This document shows, in pieces, positions 1-11,200 of a DNA stretch of 64,000 nt; positions within the stretch are counted from its first letter, which is position 1, and every line of letters begins with the position of its first letter. The DNA is from Bathynomus jamesi (Eukaryota; Arthropoda; Malacostraca; Isopoda; Cirolanidae): positions 65,001 through 129,000 of the forward strand of contig JAJOZX010009079.1 of assembly GCA_023014485.1 (NCBI GenBank), given 5' to 3'. The position numbers were made by a program, and so were the translations under genes. The notes beneath the pieces were generated by a model. It saw nothing but the letters and a program-made list of their open reading frames with translations, was not told the DNA's origin and did not search any database.

Positions 1-118
1 AAGTACATAAAAGGTTACGGCCTATATATAGGTTACAGAAAGAAAAAAATAAAAAATAAATAACATACACACACACAAACATATATATATATATATATAA
101 TATATATATTACATATCT

Positions 119-150
<32 letters not shown>

Positions 151-337
151 GCAATAAACGGAGAAGTAAAAAAAAATTAAAAATTAAAGATTAGAGGATT
201 AACAAAGAGGCATACAGATTTGTAAGGAAAAATATCGATTTTAGCACAAGATCAAATGAATTAAAAATACAAATTTATACTGGAAATCTACCGGGTTTTA
301 ACACTTTGCCTTTTAGAGTCAAGTTTCGATATATATA

Positions 338-561
338 GGGTGAACCAAATGTAGGTGGACAGTAAATGATAACGTTTATTTTGAGAATACATATTTAATT
401 TTTTTGTATACTATAATACAAAATAAAATTTAAATAAATTTAGTTATAATATTTAATATAATAAAACACAAACACCATAGTTATAATGAACACCATAGTT
501 ATAATATAATATAACACAAACCGTATTCAACCTACTGTCCACCTACTTTTGGTTCACCGTG
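338..561. mobile_element. MITE with about 28-bp TIRs, copy 1
   Basis: Terminal inverted repeats start GGTGAACCAAA and run on to GTGGACAGTA on both ends. TA dinucleotides flank both sides, as expected for the Tc1/mariner superfamily. There is no coding capacity. It lies in the left arm of the Penelope foldback but not in the right arm, so it inserted after the palindrome formed. A copy that looks identical by eye lies in the opposite orientation at 61241-61464. Confidence 0.85.
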
Positions 562-820
562 TATAAAAATAAAATGAAGATTAAAAGTTAATAAAGTAGC
601 GTACAAGTTTACCAAAGATTTAGCGTCCTACCCTTTTTATCTAAATTTGTTTTGAAGGAATTCAAAACAACAGGATCGAGTTGAAAAAGACCTTTGCTTA
701 TGTTGAAGTTATTTGAAAGTTGGATAATGGCAGACTCAAGAATATTTCTATGACAATGTTGCTAGAATGAAATAAAACTGAAGCATTATTCCAATCAATA
801 CAGTGGGATAACTATGACAA

Positions 821-1081
821 ATGGACAAAAAGAGCACTGGACAACTGTCCTGTTCTTTTTGTCCATTTGTCAGAGTTATCCCACTGTATGATTGGAATAA
901 TGCTTCAGTTTTATTTCATTCTAGCAACATTGTCAATAGAAATATTCTTGAGTCTGCCATTATCCAACTTTCAAATAACTTCAAACATAAGCAAAGGTCT
1001 TTTTCAACTCGATCCTGTTGTTTTGAATTCCTTCAAAACAAATTTAGATATAAAAAGGGTAGGACGCTAAATCTTTGGTAA
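821..1081 (+). pseudogene. Penelope-like element: C-terminal end of the GIY-YIG endonuclease module (frameshifted)
   Basis: Two overlapping frames together give the tail of the Penelope GIY-YIG region (LSELSHC, then NNFNISKG-like and DPVVLNSF, ending TLNLW). The same segment is complete at 37047-37439. The core GIY-YIG motif itself is absent because the palindrome centre cuts the frame off just downstream of it. A frameshift in the middle and the missing N-terminus make it non-functional. In Penelope elements this module nicks DNA for target-primed reverse transcription. Confidence 0.75.
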
Positions 1082-1311
1082 ACTTGTGCGCTACTTATTA
1101 ACTTTTAATATTCATTTTATTTTTATATATATCGAAACTTGACTCTAAAAGGCAAAGTGTTAAAACCGGGTAGATTTCCAGTATAAATTTGTATTTTTAA
1201 TTCATTTGATCTTGTGCTAAAAATCGATATTTTTCCTTACAAATCTGTATGCCTCTTTGTTAATCCTCTAATCTTTAATTTTTTATTTTTTATTTTTACT
1301 TCTCCGTTTAT

Positions 1312-1356
<45 letters not shown>

Positions 1357-1455
1357 AGATATGTATATATATATATGTTTGTGTGTATGTATGTTATTTA
1401 TTTATTTTTTTCTTTCTGTAACCTATATATAGGCCGTAACCTTTTATGTACTTCA

Positions 1456-1495
1456 GTGTTCCTGAGGATGTCATTAGACGAAAGCGCTTGAGCAC
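1456..1495 (+). ncRNA. Hammerhead-ribozyme-like motif in a Penelope tail
   Basis: GTGTTC (1456-1461) can pair with GAGCAC (1490-1495). Between them lie CTGAGGA, a GTC-ATTA-GAC hairpin, GAAA and a minimal AGC/GCT helix followed by T. This matches the hammerhead order CUGANGA, stem II, GAAA, short stem III, H17, stem I, except for one extra T before stem II. Small hammerhead variants acting as dimers are known from Penelope-like elements. Activity here is inferred. Confidence 0.6.
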
Positions 1496-1589
1496 CTTTT
1501 GTGTTTCCTTTCCTTCGTGGTTTTATTCATCATAAATATTTTTCACGTGTTACTTTCGTGAAATAATTTCATATATATATATATAATGC

Positions 1590-1835
1590 ACACAGACAGT
1601 GCATGGAAACAAGGAACTCTTCTGGGAAAATTAAATCCACTATATTCCGAATAAGTAATGGTAAATGACAAATACCATAGTTTTTTTTTTCATGATGCTA
1701 GCCCGACGTGGGCAACGGGTCACTCGCAAAGAGGTCCCATAAATATAGCTTCCCTCACCAGCTATCTGCAAAGCAGACAGGATCCAGCTTTGGGACATGG
1801 ATCTAGGGTAAAGCAGCCTAGCCCTGCTACATTTA
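1590..1835 (+). repeat. FB-B repeat, single arm
   Basis: This segment matches the left arm of the FB-B foldback at 26923-27151: the CACACAGACAGTGCATGG end, a central GCCCGACGTGGGC segment, and the end GGACATGGATCTAGGG. Here only one arm is present and it runs into unrelated sequence after about 1850. No protein family was recognised. Confidence 0.7.
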
Positions 1836-1997
1836 GAACCTCAATATAAGCAAAAGACTCGCTACCTTCACGTCAGATTGAATACATAAAAGAAAAAGGG
1901 GTAACTATTATATTTTTAGCCAAAAACCAAAACTTAAACCTCAACTGGTAGAATTGAGCGTCCACTTTTCAAGGCACATAACATGTCCGTTTCAAGA

Positions 1998-2196
1998 TGG
2001 GAATGAACTCAGAATGGTCCCCTGAGTTTTTTATGATGCACACAGACAGTGCATGGAACAAGGAAACTCTTCTGGGAAAATTAAATCCACTATAGTCCGA
2101 ATAAGTAATGGTAAATGACAAATACCATAGTTTTCTTTTCCATGCACTGTCTGTGTGCATCATAAAAAAACTCAGGGGACCATTCTGAGTTCATTC

Positions 2197-2258
<62 letters not shown>

Positions 2259-2284
2259 GAATGAACTCAGAATGGTCCCCTGAG

Positions 2285-2286
<2 letters not shown>
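1998..2286. repeat. FB-B short foldback with a (TA)n symmetry centre
   Basis: A left arm at 1998-2055 (GGGAATGAACTCAGAATGG onward) is mirrored at 2141-2200. The 2165-2200 part is mirrored again at 2257-2286 across the (TA)n tract. The block therefore contains three alternating copies of the CTCAGAATGGTCCCCTGAG tip, which is itself an imperfect palindrome. No coding capacity was recognised. Confidence 0.75.
2198..2257. repeat. (TA)n microsatellite
   Basis: An uninterrupted TA tract of about 60 bases separates mirrored CATTCCCA and TGGGAATG tips, so it lies at the centre of an inverted repeat. A second TA tract follows at 2286-2322. Confidence 0.95.
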
Positions 2287-2321
<35 letters not shown>

Positions 2322-2334
2322 GTTATAATGTTTC

Positions 2335-2460
2335 AGACCAACAAAGACCCTAGGATCCACTCATGGCTGGTCTACCTAACTGTGTTCGTAATTGTGTATT
2401 GTGTATGTCCTCCGTGGTGGCGGAGGAGACCTACAATTTTACGTGGGTTCCGAACCACAA
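2335..2460 (-). repeat. SINE tail (family S2), head missing
   Basis: Read on the minus strand it starts GTGGTTCGGAACCCACG and continues AAATTGTAGGTC. This is the body also found at 55440-55480 and, diverged, at 42290-42370 (minus). The RNA-derived head that should precede it is not present. Confidence 0.5.
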
Positions 2461-2521
2461 GAACATAAGAAATTTATGTAACAACTGCCTGTACATTGGT
2501 AACGACCAATTTTTACAAAAC

Positions 2522-2592
2522 TAAATAATTATCAATTTAAAACTAATTAATTATCGATTTAAAACTAATTAATTATCGATTTAAAACTAAAT
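2522..2592. repeat. Short tandem repeat, about 27-bp unit, about 2.5 copies
   Basis: The words AATTATCGATTTAAAACTAA repeat in near-perfect tandem. The rest of 2461-3110 shows no gene that I recognise. It may include the 3' untranslated part of the minus-strand LINE, but I could not place that end. Confidence 0.75.
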
Positions 2593-3112
2593 GTAGAATC
2601 TCTGGATCCAGAGGATCAAGTCATAATAGACTACTATCCACAAATATGTTAACTCTATATCTATTTATAACCGACATGCAAATATATCAGATCCAAAGAA
2701 TCCAGTCAATTTCATTACGGTATCCATCAATACTAGTACCTTGCCAACGAAAAATAAGTCACGGTCCATATCGATTGCGGACCAAGTCAAGATTTACAAC
2801 CATATACAGTACAATATATATACTTAGGAGGAAAAGTGTAGGTGTGGCTGTAAAGACTGTACAGTAATGTAGAAATGTGTGTGCACCCATTTTGGGTCTC
2901 CCATTTAAAGGTGTTTGTGTGGCAAGTGAGGATCATGAGTTTTTCAATACCTCACAGTACTATGGGGGGGCACCGCTCGGCAGAGGAATCTCTTTAAATG
3001 GGGTGTGTAAGGACAGAGAGTATCCCCTAACCCAAGATACTGCCTCCCTATATCCCACAACACTTGTGTTGAGCTGTGGGATCTATCACCACAAAGCCTT
3101 AATTTTACTACC

Positions 3113-5072
3113 TTAAACTATACCCAATCTATCAACATATGCGTCCAATCGACTTTTAAACATGTTTATAGACGTGCTACTAATTACTTCCACCGGCAAA
3201 CTATTCCAGCTATTTACTATTCTATGCGTAAAAAAGATTTTGGCAACTGCTGTCTCGAACCTTCTACTTGTCAACTTACACCCGTTATTTCTAATCCTAT
3301 TATATTGAGATATTTTGAAAAAGCTATCTCTATCTACGTTATCGAACCCATTCATAATTTTGAAAACCTGGATTAGATCACCCCTTAGCCTCCTAGTCTC
3401 GAGTGTTGTCAATTTTAACTCCTTAAGCCTATCCTCGTACGACTTTGACCTAAGCGACGGAATCATCTTAGTTGCTCGTCTTTGAACTCTTTCGATTTTG
3501 TCTATATCTTTGCGCATATGCGGATTCCAAAATTGGACCGCGTACTCCAAATGGGGTCGAACTAATGATTTATAAAGAGGAACAATAATGTCGCGCGATT
3601 TGTACTCAAAATTTCGAGCGATAAAACCTAACACTTTGTTCGCCTTATTGACCGCTGCTGTACTTTGTTTCGCTACTTTTAAATCACCAGTGACTATAAC
3701 TCCTAAATCTTTTTCCTGCTTTACGCTTGTTAAATCTTTCCCTGACATACTATACGCAAAATTACCGTTACGCGAACCTATATGCAAAATTTTGCACTTA
3801 TCAACGTTAAATCTCATTTGCCATGTGACTGACCAATCAACGATTTTATTCAGATCTTCCTGGATTTTACCTCTATCTTCGTCATTAATCACCCTACCAC
3901 CCAGCTTGTGTCATCCGCAAACTTTGAAACTGTACTGACTAGGCCGACATCTAAATCGTTAATATATATAAGAAAAAGCAAGGGGTCCAATACAGAACCC
4001 TGAGGAACGCCACTTGCTACATTAGCCCAACACGACTCCGCTCCATCAACGACCACCCTCTGCTTCCTACCTCGCAACCACTCTTCTATCCAATTTATCA
4101 CTACACCCCTGATTCCATGAGCCTTAGTTTTTCCAATGAGTCTTTTGTGCGGCACGGTGTCAAACGCTTTTTGAAAATCTAAATACACTACATCAACCGC
4201 CCGATGTCTATCGTAAATGTCAACCACGCTTTGGAAAAATTCTAAAAGATTAGTTAAGCAAGATTTGTTTCGCCTAAAACCGTGCTGCGTATTTCTAACT
4301 AGTTTATGCAATTCTAAGTGTTCGACTATACCAGTGATGGCGAACCTTTTTATCCAAGTGTGCCAAAATTCGTGTTTTTTAAATAATGATATTGTTGGCG
4401 TGTCACTTGCATACATGCATTTTAAATTTAACTACAAAATCATAGATAGCTGACTTATTAATCGAAAGTACTAGGGCGTAGACGATTTATTGCAGTTTTT
4501 CATCAGAATACCAAACATTTTCAACATCCATCGCGTGTCACCTGAAACCCTGCGGCGTGTCACTGCTGACACGCGTGTCATAGGTTCGCCATCACTGGAC
4601 TATACGATCCCTAATTATTGATTCCAGTAGCTTACCTACAACAGACGTTAAACTGATTGGCCTATAATTTCCGCAGCACCTTTATCGCCTTTCTTAAAGA
4701 TAGGTGTTACGTTTGCTAATTTGAAATTATCTGGTACGCACCCCTCAGAAATAGACGCATTAAAAATCTTTGTTAGCGGCACAACAATGCTATCTTTTAA
4801 TTCTTTTAGTTGTATGGGTTATTGGGATATATAGAATCCGGCCCCGGTGATTTACGCGTTTTCATTTTATCAATATAGCGCATTACCTTCCCTTCACTAA
4901 CCACGATATTATCCAAAATATTACCATTATCAAAAGGTATTATGTCTATGACCGTAGGGATATTCGTTACATCTTCTATAGTAAAAACTGACGTAAAATA
5001 TTCGTTTAGCAAGGTAGCCATTTCCTTGTTTTCAGAAACTAGATCTCCGTTTACATTTTTCAAAGGCCCCAA
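3113..5072 (-). pseudogene. CR1-like LINE reverse transcriptase (frameshifted, interrupted by a MITE)
   Basis: Read on the minus strand, this is a non-LTR retrotransposon reverse transcriptase. Visible in order are RKSPGPD (start of the RT domain), [30 protein letters not shown], the catalytic FADDT box near 3905, and a long C-terminal part with SLVRPHLEYAVQFWNP and RRATKMIP, typical of CR1/Jockey-type RTs. It copies the element's RNA at the target site. A hAT MITE at 4332-4597 splits the frame, and a frameshift directly after FADDT separates thumb from palm. Endonuclease and ORF1 of the same element lie downstream on this strand's 5' side (5578-6847). The terminal codon near 3113 is probably the original stop. 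Confidence 0.93.
4332..4597. mobile_element. hAT MITE nested in the LINE
   Basis: The ends are CAGTGATGGCGAACCT and AGGTTCGCCATCACTG, perfect inverted repeats. The 8-bp duplication GACTATAC flanks both sides (4324-4331 and 4598-4605), which is diagnostic of hAT transposition. Removing the element with one duplication restores the LINE reading through this site. It carries no coding region. It is younger than the LINE. Confidence 0.95.
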
Positions 5073-5577
5073 GACACTTTTTACTGGATTTCTATTATTG
5101 ACGTATTGAAAGAATCGCTTGGGGTTTTCTTTACCGTCACCAGCTATGGAGATTTCAAATTCGCGCTTGGATTTTTTTTATTACACTTTTCGCTTCACGC
5201 CTTAGAGATATGTAGTTGTTTCGTAACCACAAATTGTCTTTATCGCACTTATGTAGCCTATAAGCCCTATCTCTACTCTTTATAATGTCTCCTACTCTAG
5301 AAGTAAACCACAAGGGCTTGTTGTTTACTTTCGCACGCTTAATTTTGTACGGTACACATTCCTCATTTATAGTCCTAAATACTGTTTCGAACGATTCTCA
5401 CATTAATTTTGCGTTGGAGTTCCCCATTACGTTTTCCCAATTGACGTGTGACAATTTATTTCGAAATTTCCAAAAGTCTGCGTGCTGGAAGTTAGGAATT
5501 TTAGTCGAGTTAGTTGGTTTCGAGTGACTTACTGAGAGGACAAACTCTACCATATTGTGATCGCTATTGCTTAACGG

Positions 5578-6182
5578 TTATATTACTTGAAGAACAGTAA
5601 TTAGTCTATCATCCGTAGATATTACTAAATCTAAAATACTGTCCAACCTCGTAGGTTCCCCAACCTTTTGAATAAGAAAGCTATCCTGGAGAAAATTAAC
5701 TAAACGATTACCTTCCGCGTCTCCCTGCATTGTATCGTGATTCACGTTGGCGCAACTAAAGTCACCCATAACTAAATCCTGCTCACTACCGATTATTCTC
5801 TTTAGTTCACGATATAACGCTTCGTCCGTATCAGCTGTTTGATTAGGGGGCCTACATATAACCGCAACAACAAGTTGAAATCGTTCAATTTAAGTTCTGC
5901 TATAGTCGAATCTATCGGTTCTGGAATTGTGTGCTTTACTTCTATAACGTTCGCAATATTATCTTTGATATACAACATAACACCGCCTCCTCGCCTACCT
6001 ATTCTGTTTTTAACAAAAAGTCTATAACCTTTAATTTGATACTCCCCTACAAAGTCACGTGTTTCAGTGCTAAGCCACAATTCATTTATCGCAATTACAT
6101 CATAGTCTTTACAAGCAATTAAAGAAAAAAATTCGTTCATTTTATTTCGTAGGCTACGAGCATTTAAGGATAGAACCTTCAA
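5578..6182 (-). pseudogene. CR1-like LINE apurinic/apyrimidinic-type endonuclease domain
   Basis: On the minus strand the frame opens with LSLNARSLRNKMNEF, continues with IAINELWLS (the usual E-T-W-L position) and RGGGVMLYIKDN, and resumes in a second frame with MGDFSCANVNHD, corresponding to the GDFN motif. This is the endonuclease/exonuclease/phosphatase fold that nicks target DNA for LINE integration. The two halves are out of frame. The expected catalytic T of ETWL is changed (NELWLS), so the domain is probably dead. From 5073 to 5577 only decayed linker sequence between endonuclease and RT is seen. Confidence 0.88.
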
Positions 6183-6232
6183 ATTGTTTGTAACTGCTAC
6201 ATCTTCGTGAGCGCAGGGGAAATTTGTGGAAT

Positions 6233-6847
6233 TTACGCTGGGACCGTTCGAGTTACGGTAGCCTGAAAAGAAGAGACAGTATTATGAAATAGTCTTCCTA
6301 AACGCGCAGCTCCAACGTCATTAAGATGAAGTCCATCTTCGAGGAACAAGTCCCTCCTGCCGTAGAAACTGTTCCAAAAATTCACAAAATGCACTCCTTC
6401 CTGTTGGCAAAGAGACTTCAGGTTGTTGTTAATATAGGTCGCCTTGCTGTAGAAATCGTTTCGTTGGATAATTCGAGGAAGTATACCTGTTAAGACAATC
6501 TTATTAGTTTTCTCCTTTAGTCGCTCTAGTAAGTCCCTGTACCTAGCCAGCAGTTCTTCCGATCTAGAATTTAAAACGTTATTAGTACCAACATGAATAA
6601 CATACCTTGTGTCCTCGGCAGTACCGTCTGTAAAATGGTCAACACTATTAGTTATATCCTCCACCCTTGCACCAGGGTAGCAGTAACGGCGCCTACGACG
6701 AGGGTTTCTCCCACAGAATTCCTCGAGCTGCCCTCGAACAATGGAATCGCCAACGAGTCGTATTTCCGGTTCATCAGCATCTTCGAAACCTAAAACAGAA
6801 AACTTATTGCTTGTTATTACTGGTAGACAAGTCTTAGGTTTTCTCAA
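6233..6847 (-). pseudogene. CR1-like LINE ORF1, SGNH-esterase-like protein (5' truncated)
   Basis: The minus-strand frame contains RLVGDSIVRGQ (a GDS block), VIHVGTNN (the GTN block) and DGLHLNDVGAARLG (the D-x-x-H block), the three signatures of SGNH/GDSL hydrolases. Such an esterase domain is characteristic of ORF1 proteins in the CR1 group of LINEs, where it is thought to help ribonucleoprotein formation or membrane association. About 204 codons are open, longer than any other frame of this LINE. The N-terminus runs out at 6847, where the sequence changes to Penelope-like AT-rich repeat, so the LINE is 5' truncated there. Confidence 0.85.
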
Positions 6848-7030
6848 TGGGGCTCCATATGTATATATGTGTATATGTGTACATGATGTATTTCTTATAT
6901 TTTTTGTTATATCATTGAGGCTTCAGTTGTAATTTGTTCCAATTTATATTTATTTTTATTTCTTCATTCTTTTGTGACCTATGTGTCATTCAGACAATAA
7001 CTATAAAAACCTTTGGTAATTTTTTCCCTT

Positions 7031-7051
7031 ATATATATATATATATATAAG

Positions 7052-7122
<71 letters not shown>
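7031..7122. repeat. (TA)n microsatellite
   Basis: This is a nearly pure TA tract of about 90 bases with one TAAGT interruption near 7050. It lies inside the diverged Penelope tail. Confidence 0.95.
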
Positions 7123-7123
<1 letters not shown>

Positions 7124-7799
7124 CTTATATATGTCGTATATAATAATCCATATATGCCGTATATATTCTTATAGTTCTTTATATATCATTTAGCATTATC
7201 TTGTTTTCCAGTTCATATTTATTTGTACTTTTTTTTTGTGACCTATGTATGATTCAGACAATAACTATAAAAACCTTTGGTAATTTTTTTCCCTTATAAA
7301 TTTGTGTTCTCTTACAATTTATGTTTCAATTTATTTTATAGGTTTATTTCTTTATTTCTTTGTGACATATATATCATTTTGGCATCATCTATTAAATTGA
7401 TTGTAAACCTTCCAATTGAACTTGAATTTGTTTGCTCCGCTTACAGTTTTTTTTGGTTTTATCCGCATGTCTATTTCTTTATGTATTTCGGTTGTGACCT
7501 ATATATCATTTAGGCATCATTTTGTAATTTTTTTTTATCTATTTTCGCTTCCAATTTATATTTATTTTCATTTCTTTATTCTTTTGTGACCTTTGTATCA
7601 TTCAGACAATAACTATAAAAAATTGGTTGTAAACAAGCCATTTGAATTTATGTTGAATTTTGGGCAAAGTGCTAAAATTGTCAGTTTTCCGTACAAATGT
7701 ATTTGCTCCTCCCACAATTTTTATTTCTATACTTACTATATATATACTGTACATATATTTTTGTAACCTATATATTGTCTTGAACTCTCTTTTACTTCA

Positions 7800-7839
7800 G
7801 TGTTCCTGAGGATGTCATTAGACGAAAGCGCTCGAGCAC
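7800..7839 (+). ncRNA. Hammerhead-ribozyme-like motif
   Basis: It has the same layout as at 1456-1495: GTGTTC/GAGCAC closing helix, CTGAGGA, GTC-ATTA-GAC, GAAA, AGC/GCT. The base at the presumed cleavage position is C instead of T, which hammerheads tolerate (H = A, C or U). The rest of this Penelope tail has diverged more than the motif. Confidence 0.6.
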
Positions 7840-7873
7840 CACTTTGTGTTTCTTTCCCTTCGTGGTTTTATTC

Positions 7874-7913
<40 letters not shown>

Positions 7914-8474
7914 GACATTGTATATCAAGCAGATAATATCTTATATATTCAACTCTTTATAGGAATAATTTTTATAGAAATAATGTCTTAACATGTTCAG
8001 AAATATTGTGTGCAGATGTGTATCTATTTATTCCTTATTAATTTTTAAATTATGTTGGTGGGTGTGCGGGTATGTCCAGTATTAATACATACACAGAAGC
8101 GCTTGGTGGGATCCTTATCATTATACTTTTAATATAATATATATATATATATGTAGCATGAAGGGAATTGGGGGATAAAGCTTCCCCCACTGCCCGATCC
8201 AAGGGAAATGGAGGTCGCTAAAGTTCATGGCATGACGCATAAGCACGCACATGTAATTATTTTTATTTTTATTTTTTTCATTCATGACCAATTGACCATC
8301 CTCCTTATCTGACACCACTCTCCCTTATCAAACCCATTGCTTACACAACCAAACCTATTGTTTACACAGCTCTGCTTAAAATTTTGCTCTTTTTCTCCAT
8401 TTCTCAACTTTTATCCTTTTACCCCCTTTTTCCGCCACCCCCTCAACCTTTCCCCTCGTTTCCATGGTAACCAC

Positions 8475-9264
8475 CAGTGTTGGGCACTAAAGCGTTAATC
8501 CGATAACAGTTAATTAACGAAGTTAACCTTTTTTAACGGACTATTAACGGAAGTTAATTTCCATTTATCGTTATCGGACCAGTTAACTTCCGATAACTCG
8601 ATATTTAGTCTGTTAAAGTCCGTTAACACGTTAACTGCGAGGAGTCATTCACGAAAGATCACCGCTCCGCGAATGAATTCAAACCGCCATAACTTCAGTC
8701 TGCCAATTCCGTCCTCTGCCGCAGTGGAACGGCTCTTCTCTCTCGGGGACATCCTGAGGCCCAAGAGGTCAAGACTGGCAGTTGGGCCTAACTTTGAGAA
8801 GTTGGTCTTTCTGAAGGGCAACCAGCACATTGTGTCATAGTCTTTAATAAATGTGCCTAAAATTTAATTTTACCTTTCAGTTCCCGCCATAATAATTCTC
8901 TGGTAAATTAAAATTTAGTTAATGGTTAGTGGTTACAAGGGTTTCAAAACATGTAATCAGTACATTTTTTATTAAAAAAAAAAAAAAGTTATTAAGCAAA
9001 AAAGTTGCAAAACTTGATAAAAATACAGTTAAATACCTATTTATTGTTGGATTTTGCATAAATAAACATTTTCTATGAGTTTTAAAGCTTTTTACCTTGA
9101 TTTTTTTAAATGTTAGTAAAGAAATAGTTATCGTTAACGGATTATCGTTAACTTCCGTTAACTTTGTAGTAAAATTATCGGATTATCGTTATCGGAGTTA
9201 AAAATTGGGGTTAACGGATTATCGTTATCGAAGTTAACTTTTTGGTTAACGGTGCCCACCACTG
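8475..9264 (+). mobile_element. hAT element with TTAACGG/GTTATCGG subterminal repeats
   Basis: The tips CAGTGTTGGGCAC and GTGCCCACCACTG are inverted repeats, flanked by a perfect 8-bp duplication GTAACCAC (8467-8474 and 9265-9272). Both subterminal regions are packed with variants of GTTAACGGATTATCG. The middle holds a hAT transposase C-terminal remnant. This is an internally deleted hAT. Confidence 0.93.
8673..8840 (+). pseudogene. hAT transposase C-terminal dimerisation remnant (55 codons)
   Basis: A short open frame reads PIPSSAAVERLFSLGDILR followed by PKRSRL and NFEKLVFLKGNQ, then a stop. This is the hAT family C-terminal (dimerisation) motif, in which the S-S-A-x-x-E-R-x-F-S block includes the last catalytic region. 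Everything upstream of codon 1 is lost, so no transposase can be made. The frame ends at TAG, 8838-8840. The parent element probably encoded an autonomous hAT in this orientation. Confidence 0.85.
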
Positions 9265-9272
9265 GTAACCAC

Positions 9273-9406
9273 TCAACTCTGATGCACCCATACTACTAAG
9301 CCCTTACGGGAAAAAGTTCGACGAACTAATATAACCCGTCAGAGCAAACCAAATCACTTACAGCCTTTCTAAAGTTGTACTTCAGTAGTAAAGTTCCCTA
9401 ACTCAC

Positions 9407-9459
<53 letters not shown>

Positions 9460-9590
9460 TGCGAAAGTAATTTGTTTTGAAGATTGTCTCACAAAGGAAC
9501 AATTTAAATTTGATATTGCATTTCGGAGCCTCTTTTATAGTTTCTTTTGTTGTTCTTGTTATAAAGTCTGTCGTCGATTTTGTGTTAGTG

Positions 9591-9621
<31 letters not shown>

Positions 9622-11200
9622 TCCAATCAAGGGTACTGTTAATAAAACCTCTGTACTTTGAAAGGAAAATAAATAGCATTTTTCTTTTCTTTCTACTTTT
9701 TAATTTAGTTTCTCTTTATAGGAAGTCCTCGCACGCCATCTATTGGAAAGAGGCGCACATATGGTTATTAAACGCGTATTGTATTAGATAGTTATTGCCA
9801 AATCGTTTGAAGTTTAAAAAAAAAACGCAAACTGAGATGGGAGGGGAACCTGTTTTTGAAAAAGTATTTTTATCAGTTCGGTTCTTTCATCTTCAAATTA
9901 AAAAATTTTACTCGCATTGATGACGATGGATAGTGGATGAGAGAGGATAGATTCGCGTATCATTTAAAAGTAATTGTAAGTTTAAAAGAAAAACCAATAT
10001 TTTGTTAAAAATAAAATAGTAAAAACAAAAATTATATCTGGAATATATATTCCTGTGATTTAGTGAATATTCCAAATTGAAATACTTAACATTTTTGTAT
10101 TTATTGCAAGAGTTCATGCGCACGTTCAAATCAGGAAGAGGACGAGTTTCCGGAGTCCGGACAATGGAATCTCTAATGAAATTTCCTCAAATAGTTCCAG
10201 GGAGTATGTAGTCTTTATGGGTCAAAAATCTTTAAAATATGGATGTTTTCTGTTCCTTTTTACGCACGCTAATCTTATGCAAAATTTATTCTCAAATTCG
10301 ATTCTGGAGTTAATTTTTCTGTTTTAGTTTTAGAAAAAAGGAAAATTTAGCACAATAGACACAGTGATATGATCTCGAATTTTTTAATTTTCGGAGGGGA
10401 AACGAAAGAACAACAACATTTCTGCATATTTTATAAAAATCACCTTGTGTAAAATTTAGTGTACTTTAGAATTTGATTTATTACTCATTTTTAATGTTTT
10501 TTTTTATTAACATATGATACACGCATATAATAGGGCCTCGCCACAAAGCCTATCTTGGCGATGTGTCATAAACTATTTGCTAAAATAAACTATTTGCTAA
10601 AAATAAAATTCGATCTAACATCTGGTCAAAACCAATAAACTGAATTGAGACTATATTATTAATATCCAATAAAAGTTTATGATGAAAAATAAAAATGTCA
10701 GAGACGCTAAAAAAATTCACACAAAAAAAAACCCAAAACAGACAAGGCTGAAACTTTAAATGCGTATTTAGGAATATGAAACAAGTATGATGACCAAATT
10801 TTATTAAAAATGAACCACCATTTTCAACATGCTAATTCTACTTTACACTCACCTTGAAATTCACACCGTGACTTCATATTTATATTATTTTTTCTTTGTC
10901 ACAAAATCTCGAGTAAAAGTAAAACATTTTTTTGCCGTACCACATGACGCGTTTGTACGAACGTCACTTTACGAGTCACGGAGCAAATCCTGCGAAAAAT
11001 TTCTTTTTCTTTTTCCTCGCGTTAAATTGACGTTCTTTCTTATTCAATGAAACGGTGAAACAAGGAACAGTCCAGATAAAGTATGAGTCAGCGGATTGTC
11101 GCATAAATGAATGGGAGGAATAAATTCACATGTAAGTTTTCTTCGAAGCAACTGGCGAAAATAGACAAGAACTAATATATATATATATATATTTTTTTTT
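9273..11200. other. No gene recognised
   Basis: The interval holds (TA)n tracts at 9410-9458 and 9589-9616 and otherwise AT-rich sequence. Short open frames here give low-complexity peptides with no family resemblance. No RNA gene or transposon end was recognised. Confidence 0.5.

Larger units (their letters stand above)
1..1453. repeat. Penelope-like (PLE) foldback, left arm cut by the window edge
   Basis: The first 835 bases are the reverse complement of about 850-1453, with the centre near 843, inside a GIY-YIG tail reading frame. The first six bases AAGTAC mirror GTACTT at 1448-1453. The right arm continues past 1453 into a hammerhead-like motif and the tail ending near 1532; the matching part of the left arm lies outside the window. 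The arms differ by a MITE that only the left arm carries. The same palindromic layout recurs at 36357-38650. Confidence 0.85.
6870..7876 (+). repeat. Diverged Penelope-like tail with internal quasi-tandem repeats
   Basis: The 3' end (about 7795-7876) matches the Penelope tail at 1451-1532. Upstream, the phrase TTGTGACCTATGT followed by CAGACAATAACTATAAAA recurs near 6970, 7240 and 7590, with weaker copies at 7363 and 7493. A TA tract lies at 7031-7122. No reading frame was recognised. Confidence 0.7.
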
